A stretch of 10,907 nucleotides of DNA from an uncultured Planctomycetaceae bacterium (GTDB taxonomy: Bacteria; Planctomycetota; Planctomycetia; Planctomycetales; Planctomycetaceae): contig CAIJTL010000554.1 in NCBI GenBank assembly GCA_903823545.1, positions 1 through 10,907 of the forward strand, in the 5' to 3' direction. Positions within the stretch are counted from its first letter, which is position 1. The number at the start of each line of letters is the position of its first letter. Shown here piece after piece: positions 1-7,411 of this stretch. Made by a program: the position numbers and the translations under genes. The notes under the pieces are model-generated. The model worked only from the letters and a program-made list of their open reading frames with translations. It ran no database searches and was not told the origin of the DNA.

Positions 1-1
1 A

Positions 2-553
2 CAGCTTGGCATCACGCTTTCTGAGCCACCGGAGGATTGGCTTGTGCGGTTGCCGTTCGAGTACCGACATCGAACGATTCAGCTTTCAACATTAGGTGAG
101 GCCCGCAAGCTGACGAAGTCTGCATTTATTAAACCGCCAAACGACAAATCATTCCAAGCACGAATCTATGAGACGGGTAATCTGTTGCCTCCTGAGTTTG
201 ATGATTCTCAAGCTGTTTTAGTTGCCGATCCTGTTCGATTTGATGTCGAGTTTCGTTGCTTCGTCGCGAACGGCAAAGTTAAAACCCTGTCGCCATATCT
301 TCGTAGCGGCCAATTGGCTCGCGATTCGGATTTCGACTATTCCCAGGACGAACGCGACATGGTTGAGTCATTCACAACGCAACTATTGAGTGATGATCGA
401 GTGGTATTACCCAAAGCAGTAGTGCTAGACATCGGGCTGATCAGTGGAATTGGGTGGAGTGTTGTTGAACTGAATTCTGCTTGGGGATCTGGACTCTATG
501 GCTGCGACCCTGATTTAGTCCTCGATGTAGTCCAGTTGTCGATGCAGTCGTGA
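2..553 (+). CDS. ATP-grasp domain protein, R2K/DUF4343-like, C-terminal 183 residues (5' end outside window)
   Basis: The frame is open from the window edge (position 2) to TGA at 551-553, so the gene starts upstream; the GTG at 44 is probably internal. The 183 visible residues look like the C-terminal half of an ATP-grasp ligase. A strand with two lysines (FIKPPNDKSF, K44 and K49 of the visible part) would contact ATP. EFRCFV (R85) resembles the conserved Arg strand. LDIG (D143) and VVELNSAWGSGLYGCDP (E156, N158) fit the metal-binding end of the fold. ATP-grasp enzymes join a carboxylate to an amine or similar nucleophile through an acyl phosphate. The R2K clade, related to CDC123, has been proposed to modify proteins or peptides; the substrate here is unknown. 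The C-terminus ends cleanly after the last helix. The stop codon overlaps the next small frame by 4 bp, suggesting an operon with it and the Uma2 gene. The clade assignment is from memory of motifs and is moderately sure. Confidence 0.72.
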   Translation, partial: QLGITLSEPPEDWLVRLPFEYRHRTIQLSTLGEARKLTKSAFIKPPNDKSFQARIYETGNLLPPEFDDSQAVLVADPVRFDVEFRCFVANGKVKTLSPYLRSGQLARDSDFDYSQDERDMVESFTTQLLSDDRVVLPKAVVLDIGLISGIGWSVVELNSAWGSGLYGCDPDLVLDVVQLSMQS

Positions 554-666
554 AATTGTTGGAGATTGTCGGCGGCACTCGCGAGTTGGGCTTTACGGAA
601 TCTCAACCCGCGAGTGTGATTTATTATGCCAAGGAAACAGTGCGGTTCTTGAAAGAGAAACGATGA
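550..666 (+). CDS. candidate 38-aa micro-ORF between ATP-grasp and Uma2 genes
   Basis: A GTG at 550-552 overlaps the ATP-grasp stop (GTGA at 550-553) and opens a 38-codon frame ending at TGA 664-666, which itself overlaps the ATG at 663 (ATGA). The predicted peptide begins MKLLEIVGGTRELGF and ends ETVRFLKEKR. It has a hydrophobic start, a central FTESQPAS turn and a basic, probably helical C-terminus; there is no signal peptide and no cysteine. No other in-frame start exists upstream, because a TGA at 511-513 closes the frame. There is no obvious Shine-Dalgarno, so translation would rely on coupling to the upstream gene. I do not recognise the family. It could be a real small partner or substrate of its neighbours, a degraded remnant, or chance. 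The exact fit of both ends to neighbouring genes is the main support. Confidence 0.45.
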   Translation: MKLLEIVGGTRELGFTESQPASVIYYAKETVRFLKEKR

Positions 667-1286
667 CTCTTGTGGTTATTGAGGCAAACGAAATGACGGC
701 TGTTGCCAAGAAAAGGTTGACCGCAGAAGAGTACCTCGCCATTGAACGTAAGGCGGAGTTTCGGAGTGAGTACTTCGCGGGCGAGATGTTCGCCATGTCT
801 GGGGCGAGTCGTGAGCACAATCTGATTGTCAGCAATCTCAATCGTGAAGTCGGCGAACAGTTAAAAGACCGTCCGTGTGAGATATACCCCAGCGACATGC
901 GGGTGCGCATTCCGAGCGGACTTTACACGTACCCCGATGTCGTCGTTGTGTGCGGATCACCAAAGTTTGATGACGATCACGTCGACACATTGCTGAATCC
1001 ATTGGTGCTTATTGAGGTCTTGTCGGAATCAACCGCCGATTACGATCGTGGGACGAAATTCAAGCACTATCGGCAAATCACGTCGCTGCGGGAGTATGTG
1101 CTTGTCGATCAGGAGGCCACTCAGATCGAGCACTTCGCACTCGGCGGCGACGGCAAGTGGTCGCTCACCGAGATTGCGGGCTTGGATCAGGTGTTGAAAC
1201 TCAACTCGATTGAATGCCAGATTCCACTGTTCGAGATTTATCGCAAGGTCACGTTCAAAGAGGCCGGCAGCGGCGAGTTACCATAA
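663..1286 (+). CDS. Uma2 family (DUF820) PD-(D/E)XK endonuclease-like protein
   Basis: This 207-residue protein has the Uma2/DUF820 layout: RLTAEEYLAIERKAEFRSEY (18-37), GEMFAMSGAS..H (40-52), then the restriction-nuclease-like core with YPDVVVV (D92), IEVLSEST (E118) and YDRGTKFKHY (K132). D92, E118 and K132 are the likely metal-binding and catalytic residues. The length fits the family (about 190-210 residues). These proteins are abundant in cyanobacteria and planctomycetes; nuclease activity is predicted from the fold and the biological role is unsettled. The ATG at 663 overlaps the stop of the 38-codon frame. An alternative ATG at 693 has a better ribosome site (GAGG at 681-684, 8-nt spacing) and gives the more usual N-terminus MTAVAKKRLTAEEY, so the start is uncertain by ten codons. 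The gene converges on the beta-propeller gene with a 35-bp gap and no clear terminator hairpin between them. Confidence 0.9.
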   Translation: MTLVVIEANEMTAVAKKRLTAEEYLAIERKAEFRSEYFAGEMFAMSGASREHNLIVSNLNREVGEQLKDRPCEIYPSDMRVRIPSGLYTYPDVVVVCGSPKFDDDHVDTLLNPLVLIEVLSESTADYDRGTKFKHYRQITSLREYVLVDQEATQIEHFALGGDGKWSLTEIAGLDQVLKLNSIECQIPLFEIYRKVTFKEAGSGELP

Positions 1287-1321
1287 GCCAGCCCTGTCCC
1301 GAAGAAGCCCGGCGATCTGCG

Positions 1322-2637
1322 TTACTTCCCGACACAGTACAAAAACTTGTCCGATCGGATCAGCAAGCGGTTTCCATCGACGGCTGGAGAGCTGTTGAAG
1401 ACGCCTCCATCGCGGAGGTTGTTGACGGCGAGTTGTTCAAAGCCGGGCATTGCGGCGAGGACGAACGTTCGACCGTCGCGGGCGACGTAGTAGACTCGGC
1501 CATCAGCCAGTAATGCGGACGCATAGACTTGGTCAGCTCGCTCCAGACGCTTTTCGTAGAGCACTTCGCCGCTATCGGCTTTCGCACAATAAGCGACGCC
1601 ACGACTGTCGTTCATCCAATAAAGGTGCCCGTTGAGGAAGACCGGCGACGTGACGTTCGAGCCTTTGGGACTGGTCCAAAGGCGATGAGTTTCAGTGACG
1701 TCTCCACTGCCACCGGCTCGAACCGCTAACGATGCGGTGCCGGATCGGCCACCAAGGCAGTACACGATTCCGTCTGACGCGACGACGCTGGGGACCATGT
1801 ACCAACCGATGTCTGTCTTACACGACCAAAATTGCTCACCGCTGTCGGGATCGAAGGCTAAAACGGTTCCTTGAGTAGCGACGACCAATTCCTTGCGTCC
1901 CGATTTGGCGGTCACAAGAACGGGGGTGTTCCAAGATTCGCGAATCCCTTTCGCACGCCACTTCTCTTTTCCCGTCTTCCGATCCAGGGCATACAGTGAA
2001 TCGCTTTCAACGCTGGCGTTGATGAAAACAAGGTTTTTGTAAAGCACCGGAGAGGCTGACGTCCCCCACTCATGAGTCTTCGTCCCGACGTCCGCTTGCC
2101 ACACTTCTTTCCCTTTGTGGTCGAACGCAAAGACCCCGGTCTTACCGAAGAAGACATAGACTCGCTCGGCATCTGCTGCTGGAGTGTTTGCAGCGAAACC
2201 GTGGTCACGAATCCGTTCCTCTTCAGGCAGTTTGGCAGCAACTGGCGTGTTCCAGGCGAGCTTGCCATCCTTGCGATTCATCGCCAGCAAATGCCGCTTC
2301 AGATTGTCACGACTGCCACCCGACTCCCCTGGTACGAAGAAGCCTGTGTAGCAAGTCAGATAGATGCGATCTCCAAACACAATTGGGCTGGAGGCTCCCG
2401 CGCCCGGAAGCGGCGTCTTCCAAACGATGTTTTCCGACTCGCCCCAAGTCACTGGCAAGTCACTGGCAAGCCCTTGGTCGTACTAATTCCCATGCCGGTT
2501 GGACCACGAAAACCAGACCAATCGGGGTCGGCGCTATTCGCGAGATTCAGCGGCAGTGCAAACACGGAGAATACCACGGCTCCGATGCGACAAACTCGAC
2601 GGGCAAACGATGTCTCACAATGAACGATCGACGACAT
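1322..2637 (-). pseudogene. secreted PQQ-like beta-propeller repeat protein, frameshifted by an 11-bp tandem duplication
   Basis: Two frames together make one planctomycete-type beta-propeller protein. The first, from ATG 2637, gives a signal peptide (basic ARRVCR, hydrophobic GAVVFSVFALPLNLA, likely cleavage after ANSA at residue 36), then DPDWSGFRGPTGMGISTTKGLPVT, and stops at 2449-2451 after 62 residues. The second continues LPVTWGESENIVWKTPLPGAG... to TAA at 1322-1324 with repeated blades, each an 'exhibit-strand plus GKxxW' unit (KTGKEKWRAKG, DSGEQFWSC, DSGEVLYEKRL). Removing one copy of an 11-bp repeat at 2445-2470 joins them exactly as TTKGLPVTWGESENIVW, giving 434 residues. Otherwise both frames are intact, so the lesion is recent, reversible, or an assembly fault. 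As read, the cell makes a 62-residue secreted stub; a TTG at 2458 could restart the propeller but without a signal. The family is extracytoplasmic; ligand and role are unknown. The start is chosen by the strong ribosome site at 2643-2649. Confidence 0.85.
2445..2470. repeat. 11-bp tandem duplication (2.4 copies of caagtcactgg)
   Basis: The unit caagtcactgg occupies 2445-2455 and 2456-2466, followed by a partial caag (2467-2470). The flanking bases 2444 and 2471 break the period. Eleven is not a multiple of three, so the extra unit shifts the frame of the beta-propeller gene that spans it. Slipped-strand replication is the usual cause of such repeats. Confidence 0.95.
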
Positions 2638-2642
2638 GGCAA

Positions 2643-2649
2643 CTCCTCT
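2643..2649 (-). promoter_or_regulatory. strong ribosome binding site deciding the propeller gene start
   Basis: Read on the minus strand, AGAGGAG lies 5 nt before ATG 2637-2635. This selects the start MSSIVHCETS over the upstream in-frame start at 2706 and places the signal peptide at the N-terminus. Confidence 0.75.
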
Positions 2650-2754
2650 TTTGTGTTGCGTCCAAGGGCTTGTTTTCCGGCAAAACAACAAGCGAATCGG
2701 CCACAAAGAGCGTTGCCTTGATGATACTGCTAACGAATCGAGGCGATCACCGTG

Positions 2755-3444
2755 TTATGCGTCGGTCTTGAAACGATAGCCGACGCCGCGAACGGTTTCG
2801 ATGAAGCGGGCTTTGTCGCCGATTTTTTGGCGGAGCGAGCGAATGTGGACGTCGATCGTGCGCTCAAGCGCATTGGCGTCTTCGCCGCGAGCGTTATCGA
2901 GCAGCTCGTTGCGTGAGTAGGGCCGCCCAGGACGACGCATCATCGTCCATAACATGCGGAACTCAGTCGGAGTCAGCAGGACTTCAGTTCCATCGACCTT
3001 TGCCACGTGATTTGTACGATCGACCTCAATCCCTTCCACGGCAACGATGTCGCCAGATTGCTGTTCGACGGACGGACGCCGTAACAGCGCCTTAATGCGA
3101 TGAATGAGTGGCTTCAGCTTGAATGGTTTCGAGACGTAGTCGTCCGCCCCCATGTTGAAACCGACAATCTCATCGACCTCTTCGCTCTTTGCGGTGAGCA
3201 TCAGAATGCGAATTGCCTGTGTCTTAGGATCGCTTCGAAGCTGCCGACAGACCTGAAGGCCATCCATTCCGGGAAGCATCAGATCGAGTACGACGAGATC
3301 TGGGATTGCCGTTTGAGCCCGTCTCAAGCCATCTTGGCCATCGCTGGCGGTCAGCACCTCGAAGCCTTCGTTGCTGAGGTTATAAGTCAGAATCTCGATC
3401 AGCGATCGTTCATCTTCGATGATCAAAATCTTCGGCTTCGACAT
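2755..3444 (-). CDS. phoB: phosphate regulon response regulator PhoB (OmpR family)
   Basis: A 229-residue two-domain regulator. The receiver domain (about 4-120) has the acidic pair E10/D11 in ILIIEDE, phosphoacceptor D54 in VVLDLMLPGMDG, T84 in MLTAK and K106 in VSKPF. The winged-helix DNA-binding domain (about 130-227) has LTPTEFRMLWTMM, the recognition helix region ERTIDVHIRSLRQKIG and the closing VRGVGYRF hairpin. Phosphorylated PhoB binds Pho boxes and turns on phosphate-scavenging genes in the cytoplasm. Start at ATG 3444 (MSKPKILIIEDE) is preferred over a GTG at 3450; neither has a strong ribosome site. It is the last gene of the phosphate module, about 150 bp downstream of phoU. That gap holds a 10-bp inverted repeat and a weak Pho-box-like repeat, so it may also have its own promoter and autoregulation. 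The kinase partner is most likely PhoR at 8629-10428. Confidence 0.95.
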   Translation of the reverse strand: MSKPKILIIEDERSLIEILTYNLSNEGFEVLTASDGQDGLRRAQTAIPDLVVLDLMLPGMDGLQVCRQLRSDPKTQAIRILMLTAKSEEVDEIVGFNMGADDYVSKPFKLKPLIHRIKALLRRPSVEQQSGDIVAVEGIEVDRTNHVAKVDGTEVLLTPTEFRMLWTMMRRPGRPYSRNELLDNARGEDANALERTIDVHIRSLRQKIGDKARFIETVRGVGYRFKTDA

Positions 3445-3531
3445 GAGCACGCACTCGAGGGACCAGGAAACTGTAGAACTCGGACGAGCCAGTGTTATCG
3501 CGGTTATTGAGTTGGCTGTCGTGGCGAAAGG

Positions 3532-3549
3532 TGATGAATCTTGTGTTAA
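3532..3549 (-). promoter_or_regulatory. weak Pho-box-like direct repeat upstream of phoB
   Basis: On the minus strand the sequence reads TTAACAC-AAGA-TTCATCA, two 7-mers in 7-4-7 spacing (11-bp period). It lies about 88 nt before the phoB start, a distance close to that of the better candidate before pstS. The second half-site is poor, so this is tentative. Confidence 0.3.
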
Positions 3550-3554
3550 TTCTC

Positions 3555-3585
3555 TCGTATCACAGGCAAGCGGCTTGTGATACGA
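3555..3585. repeat. 10-bp inverted repeat in the phoU-phoB gap
   Basis: Arms tcgtatcaca (3555-3564) and tgtgatacga (3576-3585) are perfect complements around an 11-nt loop. It is the strongest fold in the 155-bp gap between phoU and phoB. Neither strand has a T tract after it, so it is not a classical intrinsic terminator. It could be a processing or stability hairpin at the 3' end of the pst-phoU message, or an operator for a dimeric regulator. Confidence 0.7.
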
Positions 3586-3599
3586 AGACCAAAATTGAT

Positions 3600-4262
3600 T
3601 TACCTAAAATGAGCGCGATGGCGAATAATCTCGCCTTCGACGAGGTACACAACGTCTTCGGCGATATTGGTGGCATGGTCCGCCACCCGCTCCACATGCC
3701 GTGACGCTGAGAATAGGTTCAGCGCAGGCTCCACAAGCTCTGGATTGCTTTTCATTCGATCGACAAGTTCGTCAATGATTTCACGGTTGAGGCCGTCAAC
3801 GACATCATCCGCCTCACAAACTTGTCGGGCGAGGTGTGTATCGAGTCCGACATAGGCGTCGATCGCTTGATGCAGCATGTCTACCGCGCGACAAGCCATC
3901 TCCTTCAGCTTCTCTGGTACTTCAATATCTGGCTGATTGACCAAGCCGCACGCCCGCTCGGCGATATGCACGCTGAGGTCCGCGACTCGTTCCAGTTCAC
4001 CCGTAATTTTCAAAACGGTTGTGATCCGACGTAGATCGGTCGCGACAGGCTGATGCAGAGCGAGAATCTTGAGGCACTCTTCCTCGATGCTGACGTCAAA
4101 TCGATCGACCTCATCATCTTGCTTGGCGAGCTCTTTGGCTCGCTCGATACTCGGCTCAGACAACTCATCGACGGCTTTGTGGATCAACTCTTCAACGGTA
4201 GCGCACATCGACAGAAGATTGCGATGAAGGACGCCGAGATCACGAGTGAGATGAATGGTCAT
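3600..4262 (-). CDS. phoU: phosphate signalling complex protein PhoU
   Basis: The 220-residue protein consists of two tandem three-helix PhoU repeats (about 8-105 and 118-213). The first carries EEECLKILALHQPVATDLRRITTVLKI and the metal-binding stretch GELERVADLSVHIAE (E89, R92, D95). The second carries ASRHVERVADHATNIAEDVVYLVEGE (R192, D195). The length is usual for the family. PhoU is a cytoplasmic adaptor that keeps PhoR in its phosphatase state when the Pst transporter is saturated, and it limits Pst uptake. It follows pstB after a 94-bp gap, without a strong ribosome site before ATG 4262. The gap has only a weak tgagat/atctca pairing and no clear terminator, so co-transcription with pstSCAB is likely. 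The assignment is sure. Confidence 0.96.
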   Translation of the reverse strand: MTIHLTRDLGVLHRNLLSMCATVEELIHKAVDELSEPSIERAKELAKQDDEVDRFDVSIEEECLKILALHQPVATDLRRITTVLKITGELERVADLSVHIAERACGLVNQPDIEVPEKLKEMACRAVDMLHQAIDAYVGLDTHLARQVCEADDVVDGLNREIIDELVDRMKSNPELVEPALNLFSASRHVERVADHATNIAEDVVYLVEGEIIRHRAHFR

Positions 4263-4356
4263 GACCAGTTTTCAAATTTGAGATTCAGTGTTTTGAGTAT
4301 GAATTCATGAGATCCCAGATGTAGATACGAAATCTCAACAGGAACCCATCGCACCA

Positions 4357-5202
4357 TCATCCGAATCGTCCGGTGATATAGTCTTCTGTTTGTTTCTTCT
4401 TTGGCGTCGTAAACAATTTTTGGGTCCGATCTTTCTCGATCAGATAGCCTTGGAAGAAAAAGGCCGTCCAGTCACTGATGCGAGCGGCCTGCTGCATGTT
4501 GTGAGTCACAATGACAATCGTGTAGTTCTGTTTGAGTTCAAAGATCAGATCTTCGATGCGAGCTGTCGACGCTGGATCAAGTGCCGATGCCGGTTCATCC
4601 ATCAGCAAGACATCGGGATTCGTAGCGAGCGCTCGCGCGATACACAGTCGTTGTTGTTGTCCGCCGGACAGAGCGAGTGCCGAATCTTGCATCCGGTCTT
4701 TGACTTCGTCCCACAGAGCCGCACGCTTCAGCGATTGCTCGACGATCCCTTGTAGTTCTTTCTGATTACGTTGCCCGGCGATTTTTGGACCGTAAGCGAC
4801 GTTGTCGAAGATCGACTTCGGGAACGGCGTCGACTTTTGGAACACCATACCGACTCGCTTTCGCAAGGCGACGACATCAACTTCGGGCGCGTAGATGTCT
4901 TGTCCTTCCAGAGTCACTTTCCCGGTTAATCGCGTCCCCTCAATGATGTCGTTCATTCGATTGAGTGTGCGTAGGAATGTACTCTTGCCACACCCGGACG
5001 GGCCAATAAAGGCGGTCACAGAGCGTTCTGGCACTGTCATCGACACGTCGAACAACGCCTGCTTCTCACCGTAGAAGAAATTCAGGTTGTTGACGTCGAG
5101 CTTAGACACTTCGGTCTCGGTCTCCACAAGCCGACTCCTCTTCACGGTTTCGCGTTGCTGCCGTTGGTGCATCAGTTCGGAAAACGATTGCATGATCGTC
5201 AT
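4357..5202 (-). CDS. pstB: phosphate ABC transporter ATP-binding protein PstB
   Basis: The 281-residue ABC ATPase has all nucleotide-binding motifs: Walker [10 protein letters not shown] (67-75), Q-loop Q122 in VFQKSTPFP, signature LSGGQQQR (178-185), Walker B VLLMDEP with catalytic E203, D-loop SALDP and H-loop H234 in [34 protein letters not shown] is typical of PstB, as is the [24 protein letters not shown] region. It would dimerise on the cytoplasmic face of PstC/PstA and power phosphate import. An N-terminal stretch of about 30 residues ([22 protein letters not shown]..) precedes the usual start of the domain and makes it slightly longer than the E. coli protein. A ribosome site AGGAG (5212-5216) lies 9 nt before ATG 5202. 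The gene begins 22 nt after the pstA stop, fitting one operon. Confidence 0.97.
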   Translation of the reverse strand: MTIMQSFSELMHQRQQRETVKRSRLVETETEVSKLDVNNLNFFYGEKQALFDVSMTVPERSVTAFIGPSGCGKSTFLRTLNRMNDIIEGTRLTGKVTLEGQDIYAPEVDVVALRKRVGMVFQKSTPFPKSIFDNVAYGPKIAGQRNQKELQGIVEQSLKRAALWDEVKDRMQDSALALSGGQQQRLCIARALATNPDVLLMDEPASALDPASTARIEDLIFELKQNYTIVIVTHNMQQAARISDWTAFFFQGYLIEKDRTQKLFTTPKKKQTEDYITGRFG

Positions 5203-5224
5203 GCGACATGGCTCCTAATGTGAC

Positions 5225-6310
5225 CTACCACTGCGTTCTTCGTTGAAAACGATTACGAATCAAGATCGCTGCCGTATTCATCATCATCAGAACGACCAAT
5301 AAAACCATAATCCCTGCCGCAGCCAGATGGTCGTACTCCGGCTGTGCCCGTGAGACCCAGTTGAAAATTTGAATGGGGAGCGATGTGAAAACATCAAACG
5401 GTGCTTCTAGCAAGCCTGTCGGATGCTGCCAAACGGCAGAGAGACTATCGATCTTCCCCGGGCACTTTGCGAGATAAGTAAGCGCCCCAATCATGATTAA
5501 TGGCGCAGTTTCCCCCATCGCACGAGACAGCGACAAGATAACGCCCGTCATAATTCCGGGCATTGCAGCAGGAAGCACTTGATGCCGGATCGTCTGCCAT
5601 TGAGTTGCTCCCAGCGCATAGGAGGCCGTGCGAATTGAGGATGGAACCGCTCGCAATGCTTCTTGAGCGGCAACAATCACCGTCGGCAAGACCAACAAAG
5701 ACAACGTCAACGCGCCGGAAATCACAGATCGTTCAAACGGCAACGGAATCGACAACATTGCAAATCCGAGATTGAAGTCGAGCACTTTTCCGTCATGTCC
5801 AAAGAGCCCAAACATTCGCACGAAGACCGTTAGTCCTAGGATGCCATAAACGATCGACGGAACTCCGGCGAGATTAGACAGGTTCACCTGAATGATCCGC
5901 TTCCAGCGTCCTTCGTTTGAATACTCCTCCAAGTAAACGGCAGCCCCAACCCCAACCGGGACAGTCGTTATTGTCACGAACACGAGGAGCCACAGGCTTC
6001 CCCACAAGGCCGCTTTGATGCCTGCTTTCTGCGGAACCCGAGAGTCGTAACTCGTTAAGAATCGAGTGCTCAGCGGGCGAGGCGACAGCAATGCATTTGC
6101 TTTCGCGTCAGTTTTTGTCGCAGCGGCGCGATCAACTGCATCAGCGTCGGGTATCGGCCACGCCATTGCCTTCCAGCCGATACTCAGCAACAACAACGAC
6201 AACACGACCATGCCAAACCAGGTTGATCCGCAACAGGCCCACTCAAAGAGTTGCCCAATACGATGCCGCTTGGCGAGTGCCGGTTCTCGAAGACTTCCCG
6301 AGACGCTCAT
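5225..6310 (-). CDS. pstA: phosphate ABC transporter permease PstA
   Basis: The 361-residue inner-membrane permease has TM1 at about 32-50 and an Ala/Asp/Lys-rich external linker (51-97), followed by the core: [22 protein letters not shown] (97-118), [17 protein letters not shown] (144-160), [17 protein letters not shown] (197-213), [21 protein letters not shown] (251-271) and a last helix at 331-351. The cytoplasmic loop [22 protein letters not shown] (217-238) is the EAA-type coupling helix that meets Pst[20 protein letters not shown] is typical PstA. The open frame runs much further upstream, to 7051, but that part overlaps pstC and makes no membrane protein. The start is ATG 6310, which overlaps the pstC stop by 4 bp (ATGA), indicating translational coupling and equal synthesis of the two permeases. 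It pairs with PstC to form the phosphate channel. Confidence 0.96.
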   Translation of the reverse strand: MSVSGSLREPALAKRHRIGQLFEWACCGSTWFGMVVLSLLLLSIGWKAMAWPIPDADAVDRAAATKTDAKANALLSPRPLSTRFLTSYDSRVPQKAGIKAALWGSLWLLVFVTITTVPVGVGAAVYLEEYSNEGRWKRIIQVNLSNLAGVPSIVYGILGLTVFVRMFGLFGHDGKVLDFNLGFAMLSIPLPFERSVISGALTLSLLVLPTVIVAAQEALRAVPSSIRTASYALGATQWQTIRHQVLPAAMPGIMTGVILSLSRAMGETAPLIMIGALTYLAKCPGKIDSLSAVWQHPTGLLEAPFDVFTSLPIQIFNWVSRAQPEYDHLAAAGIMVLLVVLMMMNTAAILIRNRFQRRTQW

Positions 6311-7335
6311 TCGTAGACCTCCCGGAATCGCTTTAGTACCCATTGGGCAAGCACGTTCATCGACAAAGTGATGACGAAGAGTGAGAGCGCCACTGCGTAT
6401 AGACTCTTGTATTCCATCGACCCGGCTTCCGTGTCTCCAAGGCTGATGTTGACGATGTAAGCGGTCATTGTCTCCATACCGCGAAACGGATTGAGCGTTA
6501 GCCGAGGCTGCTGCCCGGCAGCAATCGTCACTGCCATCGTTTCGCCGATTGCACGTGCGATTGCCAACAAGAACGAGGCCAAGATCCCAGATAAGGCCGC
6601 AGGCACAACCACCTTCAAAGAGACGTCGAATTTCGTCGAGCCAAGTGCATATCCCGCTTCTCGCAAGCCTCGTGGAACAGCTCGTAACGCGTCTTCGCTC
6701 AGCGAGCAAACAGTCGGAATGATCATGACTCCGACTACGATTCCCGCGCTCATCGCGTTGAAGATGTCGACACTGATTCCGAGCCAAGTCTGAAAGATCG
6801 GACGAAGCAAATAAGGAGTCACGAACACCAACGCGAAGTACCCATAAACGACTGTGGGAATTCCGGCGAGAATTTCCAAGACCGGCTTCACGATGCGACG
6901 CATCTTTGGCTTCGCGTACTCGGACAGATAGATCGCACTCGCTAAGCCAATTGGCAATCCAATAATTCCACCCAAGCCCGCGATGACGAACGTCCCGCAC
7001 AGCAACGGCAGGATGCCGAACCGTGGTTTGTCTGGATGCTGTGGAGCCCAAACGGTGTCAAACAAGAAGTCGGTAATTGACACCGTTTGAAAGAACGCGG
7101 TTCCTGAGAAAGAGTAAATCGCTTCGTTAAACAAGACCGCGATGATTCCAGCAGTTGTCAGAAGCGACAGTGCACCGCAGAGGAACAACACCAGCCGAAT
7201 GACTTGTTCGCGAGCTCGCGTCCACGAAAAGCGGCGAGTCAATGAACCGGAATTCTTCACTAGGATCGAAGGTGACTGTTGAGCGACTGACACACAAGAC
7301 TCCGAGTTAGCCGTCTTCGTAGGGCACAATTTCAT
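6307..7335 (-). CDS. pstC: phosphate ABC transporter permease PstC
   Basis: Reading from ATG 7335 the product has 342 residues: a cytoplasmic N-terminus of about 45, then TM helices near 47-70, 108-136, 150-175, 193-212, 245-268 and 311-333. [32 protein letters not shown] and [16 protein letters not shown] are characteristic of PstC. The EAA-like coupling loop is [23 protein letters not shown] (214-236). Together with PstA it forms the transmembrane path for phosphate. A TTG in frame at 7353 would add six residues but has no ribosome site, so the ATG is preferred. The gene follows pstS by about 75 bp, a gap that contains a strong hairpin, and overlaps pstA by 4 bp at its end. Confidence 0.96.
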   Translation of the reverse strand: MKLCPTKTANSESCVSVAQQSPSILVKNSGSLTRRFSWTRAREQVIRLVLFLCGALSLLTTAGIIAVLFNEAIYSFSGTAFFQTVSITDFLFDTVWAPQHPDKPRFGILPLLCGTFVIAGLGGIIGLPIGLASAIYLSEYAKPKMRRIVKPVLEILAGIPTVVYGYFALVFVTPYLLRPIFQTWLGISVDIFNAMSAGIVVGVMIIPTVCSLSEDALRAVPRGLREAGYALGSTKFDVSLKVVVPAALSGILASFLLAIARAIGETMAVTIAAGQQPRLTLNPFRGMETMTAYIVNISLGDTEAGSMEYKSLYAVALSLFVITLSMNVLAQWVLKRFREVYE

Positions 7336-7359
7336 CGTGCTCGTTTTCAGCAAGGACTA

Positions 7360-7395
7360 AATCCGGCTCCACTCGTTTTTCAGTGAAGCCGGATT
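7360..7395 (-). repeat. intercistronic hairpin between pstS and pstC
   Basis: Outer arms aatccggct (7360-7368) and agccggatt (7387-7395) pair perfectly over 9 bp. Inside them cact (7370-7373) pairs with agtg (7382-7385), separated from the outer stem by one position that is G-U in the minus-strand RNA but a mismatch in the plus-strand RNA. The stem is therefore better in the pst sense transcript: about 14 pairs around an 8-nt loop. No U tract follows on the minus strand. A likely role is to stabilise the pstS end of the message or partly attenuate it, so that the binding protein is made in excess over the permeases; this is inferred. Confidence 0.7.
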
Positions 7396-7411
7396 GCTTT
7401 TACCAGCCAGC

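Noticed and set aside
2072..2623. 183-codon plus-strand frame opposite the beta-propeller gene
   Set aside because: It is antisense to a clearly recognisable propeller coding sequence, with no ribosome site or family resemblance.
2670..2688. ttgtttt/aaaacaa inverted repeat between phoB and the propeller gene
   Set aside because: A 7-bp AT-rich stem with no T tract after it on the minus strand; too weak to call a terminator or operator.
4302..4340. tgagat/atctca pairing in the pstB-phoU gap
   Set aside because: Only 6 bp of A/T-rich stem with a long loop; expected by chance.
6311..7051. Long upstream extension of the pstA reading frame (to 7051)
   Set aside because: It is the shadow of pstC in another frame; the translated residues are Arg- and Ser-rich without membrane helices, while ATG 6310 overlaps the pstC stop and starts a normal PstA.
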